Source: Neofamilia massiliensis
GTDB taxonomy: Bacteria > Bacillota > Clostridia > Tissierellales > Peptoniphilaceae
DNA: 64,000 bases
NCBI RefSeq assembly: GCF_001299475.1
Contig: NZ_CYUJ01000003.1
Location: forward strand, 1 to 64,000
Reading direction: 5' to 3'
In this document: positions 56,455 through 64,000 of the stretch, piece by piece
How positions within the stretch are numbered: the stretch's first letter is position 1
Layout of the letters: the number at the start of each line of letters is the position of its first letter
Position numbers and translations under genes: made by a program
The notes under the pieces: generated by a model
Told to the model about the DNA's origin: nothing
The model's database searches: none
Seen by the model: only the letters and a program-made list of their open reading frames with translations

Positions 56455-56928
56455 TTAAAATGGAATATCTTCGTTATCTATAGTATAGAAACCTTCTATA
56501 TCAGACATATCATCTGAAGAATTAGAGTTATCATAATTGTTGTCTAAATTATCATAACTGTCATTTCTAGAAGATCTGTTAGGGCTATCTCCCCATTCTA
56601 AGAATTGAACATTTTCAGCTACAACTTCAGTGGTGTAAATCCTTCTGCCATCTTTTTCATAAGAGCCAGTTTGAATTCTACCGCTTACTGCTGTAAGTCT
56701 ACCCTTAGCTAGGTAATTTGAACAAGTTTCTGCAAGTTTGCCCCAAACTACTATATTTATAAAATCAGCTGTTGGCTGATTTCTAGATTCCATTTCTAAC
56801 TTCTTTTCCTTAGATAATTGTTTATCTACAGCCAAAGTGAACCTTGCAACTGCTGTGTTTGAACCTGTTGTTAGGTATCTTAACTCTGGATCTCTGGTTA
56901 ATCTTCCAATTAGAACTACTTTATTCAT
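56455..56928 (-). CDS. ssb: Single-stranded DNA-binding protein
   Basis: A 157-residue OB-fold protein. MNKVVLIGRLTRDPELRY opens it, VVWGKLAETCSNYLAKG and VSGRIQTGSYE follow, then a Ser/Asn/Asp-rich flexible linker and an acidic tip DNEDIPF that recruits partner proteins. ATG behind TAGGAGAATGAT. It sits between rpsF and rpsR, the standard Firmicute order. Confidence 0.97.
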   Translation of the reverse strand: MNKVVLIGRLTRDPELRYLTTGSNTAVARFTLAVDKQLSKEKKLEMESRNQPTADFINIVVWGKLAETCSNYLAKGRLTAVSGRIQTGSYEKDGRRIYTTEVVAENVQFLEWGDSPNRSSRNDSYDNLDNNYDNSNSSDDMSDIEGFYTIDNEDIPF

Positions 56929-56943
56929 ATCATTCTCCTAATT

Positions 56944-57228
56944 CTACTTATCAAGATTAATTGTCATTTGTCTAATAATAGATTCTGAAATTCTAGCTAT
57001 TCTGTTAAACTCTTTTTCTGTTTCAGGTTCAGCTTGGAATTTGAATAGAGTATAGTATCCGTGGTTGTGATATTGAATTGGGTAAGCAAATTTCTTATCT
57101 CCCCAGTGTTCAACGTCTTCAACTTTTCCATTTGTTTCGATGATATTAGTTAATCTATCAATTGTAGCTTGTCTAACCTCTTCTTCAAGATCTGGATAAA
57201 AAATTACTATAGCTTCATAATTTTTCAT
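56944..57228 (-). CDS. rpsF: 30S ribosomal protein S6
   Basis: A 94-residue protein: MKNYEAIVIFYPDL, EDVEHWGDKKFAYPI and YTLFKFQAE are diagnostic. The ATG at 57228 is preferred over a GTG three codons upstream because AAGGAGG is correctly spaced. It is first in the operon and preceded by a hairpin that resembles the S6:S18 autoregulatory leader. Confidence 0.96.
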   Translation of the reverse strand: MKNYEAIVIFYPDLEEEVRQATIDRLTNIIETNGKVEDVEHWGDKKFAYPIQYHNHGYYTLFKFQAEPETEKEFNRIARISESIIRQMTINLDK

Positions 57229-57238
57229 ACGTGTCACC

Positions 57239-57271
57239 TCCTTGTGGTCTTGTGGCCCATAACGGGCAAGG
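57239..57271 (-). promoter_or_regulatory. Candidate S6:S18-binding leader of rpsF
   Basis: On the reverse strand CCTTG...CAAGG encloses the hairpin GCCC-GTTAT-GGGC, overlapping the ribosome binding site of rpsF. The known rpsF leader motif has a paired stem with an exposed CCG that mimics the S18 site on 16S rRNA; CCCG is present here. Assignment by position and shape only. Confidence 0.5.
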
Positions 57272-57399
57272 AATATTTTTCCAAAGTGAAATTATAACAA
57301 AGTTTTGCAATAAATGCAAGCTGTTATTAGTAATATTATAAAAATCCACTTTCTTCCTTTTCTATTATACAACAAAAAGTAAAAATTCTAAAGCGAGAA

Positions 57400-57433
57400 A
57401 AAAGACGACCTAAAATAAATTAAGTCGTCTAAA
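57400..57433 (-). terminator. Terminator of groES-groEL
   Basis: Stem AGACGAC / GTCGTCT; on the reverse strand TTTTTTCTCG follows the second arm. Confidence 0.85.
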
Positions 57434-57445
57434 AATTCATTTTTA

Positions 57446-59358
<1,913 letters not shown>

Positions 59359-59388
59359 TATTTTCATCCTTTCTAAAAATGTTTTATG

Positions 59389-59415
59389 TTAGCAGTCTTT
59401 AGTGTTGAGTGCTAA
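59389..59415 (-). promoter_or_regulatory. CIRCE operator (HrcA-binding site)
   Basis: TTAGCAGTC-N9-GAGTGCTAA, which matches the CIRCE consensus TTAGCACTC-N9-GAGTGCTAA with one change in one arm. It lies 31 bases before the groES start and implies heat-shock control by HrcA, whose gene is outside the window. Confidence 0.9.
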
Positions 59416-59473
59416 TCCGTACAAGCTATATATTACCAGTATTTAATTTTTTAAACACTAATTTTTAAAAATC

Positions 59474-60355
59474 TTACTTTTCTACTCCTATGGAGTTTTC
59501 CCTACCATAGTAAAATAAATATTGTTGGGCAAGGCCTGCAAAAGGGCCAAACTTTTCTCTAGAAAGCATTGCTAGTTTATTTTTATTTACATCTTCTTTA
59601 AAATAAAGAAACTCCATAACCCTCTTTATCCAAACATCAACTGGAAAAGAATCTTTTTTGTTGTAGGCAAATAATGTTATACAGTCTGCAATTTTTGGTC
59701 CAATTCCAGGCAAGGTTATTAAAACATTTTTTATGTCTTCCCTGTCTCTTTCTTTTAAAATATTTAAATCCAAGTCTCCGCAAGCAACCATTTTTGAAAC
59801 ATCAATTATTCTTTGGTCTCTAAAGCCAACTCGACAAATTTCTCTTAGTTCAGATACATCGACTTGGGCCAAGGCCTGTGGACTCGGAAAGGAAAAATAT
59901 TCTTTACCCTCATAAAAACCAATTGAGTCTCCATAGGTCCTAGCTATTAACTCTATAGATTTTTTTATTTGAGGAATTCTGTTATTGGCAGAAATTATAA
60001 AAGAAATAGTAGTTTCGAAAGGATCTTGTTTTAATATTCTAATGCCTTTCCCGTATTCTATTGCCTCTTGCATAATTGGATCCTCATTAAAGGTCTCTTG
60101 CATAGACTTGTAATCAGCTTTTAAATCAAAGTAGTCTATCCAAACATTTTCAAAATCTTCTAGACTTGTATTTTTAATTACAACATCTTCTTTATCTAGT
60201 GATACATTTATAACCCTATTAAAAGCAACTACAGTATAAGATCCGTCTTCTTGTCTTTCCCATCTAAAGGCCTGACCGCATTCAAAAATATGTTCAGGAT
60301 TAAAGTTTTCTAAATTTTTTATTCTTACTTGGTCATTGTGTATACTTATATTCAT
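59474..60355 (-). CDS. 8-oxoguanine DNA glycosylase (OGG1-like)
   Basis: A 293-residue glycosylase/lyase. An N-terminal beta domain (about 1-100, FECGQAFRWERQEDGSYTVV) precedes a helix-hairpin-helix GPD domain, with LPGIGPKIADCITLFAY carrying the catalytic Lys and FPVDVWIKRV the catalytic Asp. It removes oxidised guanine from DNA and is of the Clostridial OGG1 type. ATG behind AAAAGGAAAACATT. Monocistronic between groES and rex. Confidence 0.92.
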   Translation of the reverse strand: MNISIHNDQVRIKNLENFNPEHIFECGQAFRWERQEDGSYTVVAFNRVINVSLDKEDVVIKNTSLEDFENVWIDYFDLKADYKSMQETFNEDPIMQEAIEYGKGIRILKQDPFETTISFIISANNRIPQIKKSIELIARTYGDSIGFYEGKEYFSFPSPQALAQVDVSELREICRVGFRDQRIIDVSKMVACGDLDLNILKERDREDIKNVLITLPGIGPKIADCITLFAYNKKDSFPVDVWIKRVMEFLYFKEDVNKNKLAMLSREKFGPFAGLAQQYLFYYGRENSIGVEK

Positions 60356-60409
60356 AATGTTTTCCTTTTCAATTTAAAAAGCGTCTATAAAAGACGCCAT
60401 TATTTTTTC

Positions 60410-61036
60410 TTATTTGTTATTTAAGAAATATGATAGCACTAAGAGACTTTCTGTAAAACTTACATTTTCTACATAAACATCATCTTCAACATCTAAATCA
60501 ATTGGAGCAAAGTTCCAAATTCCCTTTAGTCCATGCTTAACAAGAATATCGCAAATATCTTGAGCTGACTCTTTGTCTACAACAATTATTCCTATGTCTA
60601 CTTTTTTCTTTTCTAAAAAGCCTTCAATTTTTTTTACATCTTGAATTTGTATGCCATCAAGTTCTTGGCCAATGTTGTTTGGATTTCTATCAAAGATTCC
60701 AATTAAGTTTAGGCCACAATCTTTAAATCCGCTGTATTTGGCTATAGTTTTTCCTAAATTTCCAGCTCCAACCATAACTGCATTTTTAACTTGGTCGTGA
60801 GCTAGAATGTCACTAATTGCTTGTTTTAAACTTTTTACATTATAACCAAAACCTTGTTGGCCAAAACCACCAAAGTTATTAAAGTCTTGTCTAATTTGTG
60901 AAGCTGTAAATCCTGTAAGTTCACTTAGTTCTTGTGAAGAAACACCTTTAACGCCTTGGGATTCTAATTCTTCTAAGTACCTGTAATATTTTGGTAGTCT
61001 TCTAATAACTGCTATTGAAATTCTTTTGTCTGCCAT
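60410..61036 (-). CDS. rex: Redox-sensing transcriptional repressor Rex
   Basis: A 208-residue NADH-sensing repressor. The winged helix at 1-75 includes GVSSQELSELTGFTASQIRQDF and NFGGFGQQGFGYNV. The Rossmann domain begins with VMVGAGNLGKTI. It represses fermentation genes when NAD+ is high. ATG behind AAGAGGGAGTAATAAA. Divergent from the ABC-F gene. Confidence 0.97.
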   Translation of the reverse strand: MADKRISIAVIRRLPKYYRYLEELESQGVKGVSSQELSELTGFTASQIRQDFNNFGGFGQQGFGYNVKSLKQAISDILAHDQVKNAVMVGAGNLGKTIAKYSGFKDCGLNLIGIFDRNPNNIGQELDGIQIQDVKKIEGFLEKKKVDIGIIVVDKESAQDICDILVKHGLKGIWNFAPIDLDVEDDVYVENVSFTESLLVLSYFLNNK

Positions 61037-61169
61037 TTTATTACTCCCTCTTTTAAATTAATATAACTATAAGATATTTTATATGATTGAACTTGCTAAG
61101 TCAAATTTTTATCTATCTAAGGACTTTTACTTAAGTACGAAATATTGTAAAATGTATGAGGAGGTAAAG

Positions 61170-63074
61170 ATGGCAATACTTAGTGTTAAAAATCTAAATA
61201 AAGAATTTATAATAAATCCAATACTAACTGATATAAATTTTCATGTAGAAGAAAGAGATAAAATCGGACTAATTGGGCAAAATGGGTCAGGAAAAACAAC
61301 TCTATTAAATATTTTAGCAGGCGATCTTTCTTATGATAGTGGCGAAATTTTTTATCAAAAAGATGCCCATCCAAAATATTTAAAACAGTACACAAAAATT
61401 TCTTCAGACAAATCTATTTACGATGAGTGCTTAACAATCTTCGATGAGGTCTTTGATCTTGAAGACAAAATAAGGGAAATCGAAGGAGAAATTTCTAAGT
61501 TTACTGAGGCTAGTGAAGATTTAGACAGACTTTTAAACGACCATTTAAAGCTTCTCGAAAGATTTAATAATTTAAAAGGCCAAGAAGTTGATTCTAGAAT
61601 AAAAGGTGTTCTTAAAGGTTTAGGTTTTGCTGACGAAGACTTGTCAAAGGTCGTAAATAATCTTTCTGGTGGACAAAAGTCTAGAATTAATTTAGCAAAA
61701 CTTTTACTCTCAAATCCTGACTTTATGTTTTTAGACGAGCCTACCAACCATCTTGATATTAAATCAATTGCCTGGCTAGAAGCATTTTTAAGAGACTACA
61801 AGGGATCTTTTATTGTCGTATCTCACGATAGGTTTTTCCTAGACAATGTAGTAAATAAAATATTTTTACTAGAAAATCACAAGCTGACAACTTATAAGGG
61901 ATCTTACACTAACTTTCAAAAAATTAGAAAAAAAGAACTTGAAGTTAGAAAAAAACAATACGAAAACCAGCAAAGAGAGTTTGCCAGAGAAAGTAAAATC
62001 GTCGAAAGATTCTTGCACGGTGCTGGTGCCAAAGCCATTAAACAAGGAAAGTCCAGATTAAAAAGATTAGAATCTCTAGAACCTGTCGATCCTCTTTATT
62101 TAAAAAACACAGCTAGAATTAAATTTCAAACTAATATTAAAGCAGGAAATGATATTTTTATTGGAGAAGATCTTTCGAAAACTTATGGAGACAGAAAAAT
62201 TTTTTCTAATATAAATTTTAAGGTCTTTAATGGAGATAGGATTGGTATTGTTGGAGAAAATGGAGTTGGCAAGTCTACCCTTTTTAAAATTATTATGGGA
62301 GAGACTAACCTTTCGGCTGGAGAATTAAAAATTGGTACAGATGTTTTCATAGGATATTTTGACCAAGAAATGGACCACCTGACTTCTACTAATACAATTA
62401 TAGATGAAATTTGGAACTCCTATCCAAGTTTGACTCATTTTGAAATTAGGTCTTATCTAGCCAAGATGATGTTTATTGGAGACGATGTTTTTAAAGTGAT
62501 AGAAGATCTATCTGGTGGTGAAAAAGCCAGAGTATCTCTTTTAAAATTAATGTTATCTGATTCAAATGTCCTTTTAATGGACGAGCCGACTAACCACTTG
62601 GACATTGATTCAAAAGAAATTTTAGAAGACGCTCTAAAAAATTATGAAGGCACAGTAATTGCAATTTCTCACGATAGGTATTTTTTTAATAACTTTGCCA
62701 ACAAGGTTTGGGAAATGAAAAATGATGGCATTGATGAATACCTAGGCAACTATTCTTATTATATAGAAAAGAAACTTAGCCTAGAAATCGAAGATTCTGA
62801 CAAAGAAGAAATGACCCAAACTCAGAAAAAGGCCTTGCAAAAAGAAGAGCGAAAAAAAATTAACCAAAGACAAAAGCAAAGAAAAAAAATTCAAGGCCTA
62901 GAAAATGAAATTGAATCTATAGAAAGACAAATTGAAAATATTGATTTAGAGCTTGCAAAACCTGAAGTGGCAGCTGACTATGAAAATATCCTAGCCCTAA
63001 GCCAAAAAAGAGACGAGCTAACAAAGACCCTAGAAGAAACTTATGATAAATGGATGGAATATGCAGAAAATTAA
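61170..63074 (+). CDS. ABC-F family ATPase
   Basis: A protein of about 634 residues with two ABC ATPase domains in one chain: Walker A GQNGSGKTT and GENGVGKST, signatures NLSGGQKS and DLSGGEKA, and Walker B FLDEPTNHLD and MDEPTNHLD. A charged linker (about 225-310) joins them, and a C-terminal coiled coil (about 530-630) ends it. No membrane part, so it acts on the ribosome as a translation factor rather than a transporter. Start at 61170 is fixed by GAGGAGGTAAAG; an ATG 29 codons earlier is unsupported. Confidence 0.93.
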   Translation: MAILSVKNLNKEFIINPILTDINFHVEERDKIGLIGQNGSGKTTLLNILAGDLSYDSGEIFYQKDAHPKYLKQYTKISSDKSIYDECLTIFDEVFDLEDKIREIEGEISKFTEASEDLDRLLNDHLKLLERFNNLKGQEVDSRIKGVLKGLGFADEDLSKVVNNLSGGQKSRINLAKLLLSNPDFMFLDEPTNHLDIKSIAWLEAFLRDYKGSFIVVSHDRFFLDNVVNKIFLLENHKLTTYKGSYTNFQKIRKKELEVRKKQYENQQREFARESKIVERFLHGAGAKAIKQGKSRLKRLESLEPVDPLYLKNTARIKFQTNIKAGNDIFIGEDLSKTYGDRKIFSNINFKVFNGDRIGIVGENGVGKSTLFKIIMGETNLSAGELKIGTDVFIGYFDQEMDHLTSTNTIIDEIWNSYPSLTHFEIRSYLAKMMFIGDDVFKVIEDLSGGEKARVSLLKLMLSDSNVLLMDEPTNHLDIDSKEILEDALKNYEGTVIAISHDRYFFNNFANKVWEMKNDGIDEYLGNYSYYIEKKLSLEIEDSDKEEMTQTQKKALQKEERKKINQRQKQRKKIQGLENEIESIERQIENIDLELAKPEVAADYENILALSQKRDELTKTLEETYDKWMEYAEN

Positions 63075-63107
63075 AAAAAGTGACTTGCGAAAAGTCACTT
63101 TTTTCTT
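63073..63107 (+). terminator. Bidirectional terminator between the ABC-F gene and tsaD
   Basis: Stem AAAAAGTGACTT / AAGTCACTTTTT with a short loop, T-tract on the forward side and A-tract on the other, between two convergent genes. Confidence 0.88.
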
Positions 63108-63116
63108 GTCTTAAAT

Positions 63117-64000
63117 TTATAAGCCTAAGTTTGCAATGGCCTTTATAGAAAAATCACTTGGTCCTTGGCTCTTGTATTGATTAAAGCCTGCTGCTGCAAT
63201 CATAGCTGCATTGTCTGTTGATAAGATCTTTGATGGAAAATAAGTTTTTATTCCCTCTTTCCTTTCAAGGTCTGCAAATCTATTTCTTAGTCCATCATTG
63301 GCAGAGACTCCACCTGAAACGGCAATTGTTTTTATGTCTAGCTCTCTTGCTAGCCTCATTGTCTTTCCAACTAGGACATCTAAAACTGCATCTTGAAAAG
63401 ACCTAGCTAAATCCTCAGCAACAATTTCTTCTCCCTTCATTTGTTGGGAATTAATATAATTTAAAACTGCTGTCTTTAAACCAGAAAAAGAAAAATCGTA
63501 GTGGTCTTCCTTGAGCATTACTCTTGGAAGTTCAATGTTTGCATGACCTAGTTTTGCAAGCTTATCGATTTTTGGTCCACCTGGATAACCTAGGCCAAGA
63601 GTTCTGGCAATTTTGTCATAGGCTTCTCCCGCTGCGTCATCTCTAGTTCTTCCAATGACATCATAAGATGTGTAGTCCTTTACATGAATTAAATATGTGT
63701 GGCCACCAGAAACAACTAAAGATAGAAATGGCGGTTTTAAATCTGAATCTAAATAATTTGCTGCTATATGGCCTTCCATGTGGTTTACTCCAACAAAATC
63801 AATGTCGTTAGCAAAGGCCAAGGCTTTGGCATAAGATAGGCCTACTAAAAGCGATCCAATTAAACCTGGTCCCCTAGTTGCAGCAACTAAGTCTACATCT
63901 GAAATATCTATTTTAGCCTCCTTTAAAGCCTCTTCAACTACAAAAGAAATCATTTCTATATGTTTTCTTGAAGCAACTTCAGGAACTACTCCTCCATACT
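63117..64000 (-). CDS. tsaD: tRNA threonylcarbamoyladenosine transferase TsaD, partial
   Basis: The C-terminal ~294 residues of TsaD, which adds the threonylcarbamoyl group to A37 of ANN-decoding tRNAs. The frame runs off the right edge beginning with YGGVVPEVASRKHIE, so about 45 N-terminal residues are missing. The metal-binding HMEGHIA, LVVSGGHTYL, DDAAGEAYDKIAR and STDNAAMIAAAG are visible. The internal ATG at 63953 is not the true start. Confidence 0.96.
   Translation of the reverse strand, partial: YGGVVPEVASRKHIEMISFVVEEALKEAKIDISDVDLVAATRGPGLIGSLLVGLSYAKALAFANDIDFVGVNHMEGHIAANYLDSDLKPPFLSLVVSGGHTYLIHVKDYTSYDVIGRTRDDAAGEAYDKIARTLGLGYPGGPKIDKLAKLGHANIELPRVMLKEDHYDFSFSGLKTAVLNYINSQQMKGEEIVAEDLARSFQDAVLDVLVGKTMRLARELDIKTIAVSGGVSANDGLRNRFADLERKEGIKTYFPSKILSTDNAAMIAAAGFNQYKSQGPSDFSIKAIANLGL

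Overview
The window comes from a low-G+C Gram-positive anaerobe. The 16S rRNA, Firmicute-type ribosome binding sites (AGGAGG), CdaA/CdaR, Rex, AddAB and a TPP-controlled thiW-thiM operon all point to the Clostridia/Tissierellia. Gene content resembles the Anaerococcus/Peptoniphilus group (Peptoniphilaceae), but genus is inference; a 16S search would settle it.

Layout. 1-1545: complete 16S rRNA gene (reverse) behind two near-identical strong promoters. 2.0-25.3 kb: chromosomal housekeeping genes, nearly all reverse: J-domain protein, Na/Pi symporter, trmL, ddl-murF-hydrolase, hppA, secG, addAB with an unknown downstream gene, ROK glucokinase, nucleoside kinase, pseudouridine synthase, queT, pncB and murI. 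Forward exceptions are rpmB and a membrane-anchored protein built from two MltG-type LysM-like modules without a transglycosylase domain. 25.4-26.9 kb: guaA, whose glutaminase domain has lost the catalytic cysteine.

26.9-41.04 kb: a 14.1-kb integrative mobilizable element in the 3' end of guaA, bounded by the 11-bp direct repeat GAATGGGAATA. It carries a DUF6414-like protein, an XRE repressor, an excisionase-like protein, a tyrosine integrase, an RHH protein, a 25-codon ORF, a VapE-type helicase, an oriT-like palindrome, mobC and a relaxase. Its cargo is a reverse-strand defence operon: controller, two D12-class adenine methyltransferases, a FokI-type type IIS endonuclease broken by one extra A in an A8 tract, and a PHP/SMC-like ATPase resembling TrlF. 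A fragment of another mobile-element gene lies near the right end. guaA's presumed original terminator now lies just beyond attR, next to a dead IS200-type element.

41.9-64 kb: chromosome again: three unknown genes; a TPP riboswitch, an unidentified structured leader and thiW-thiM; yaaA; psuK-psuG with tandem operator-like repeats; a lipid kinase; guaB with an unlisted 56-aa membrane protein; cdaA-cdaR with capA-like and DUF5317 genes; an intact IS200-type tnpA; rpsF-ssb-rpsR; groES-groEL under a CIRCE; a DNA glycosylase; rex; an ABC-F ATPase; and a partial tsaD running off the end.

The most interesting parts are the FokI-type operon with its homopolymer frameshift next to a TrlF-like ATPase, the Cys-less GuaA glutaminase domain, and the structured RNA between the TPP riboswitch and thiW. 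No CRISPR array or tRNA gene was recognised.
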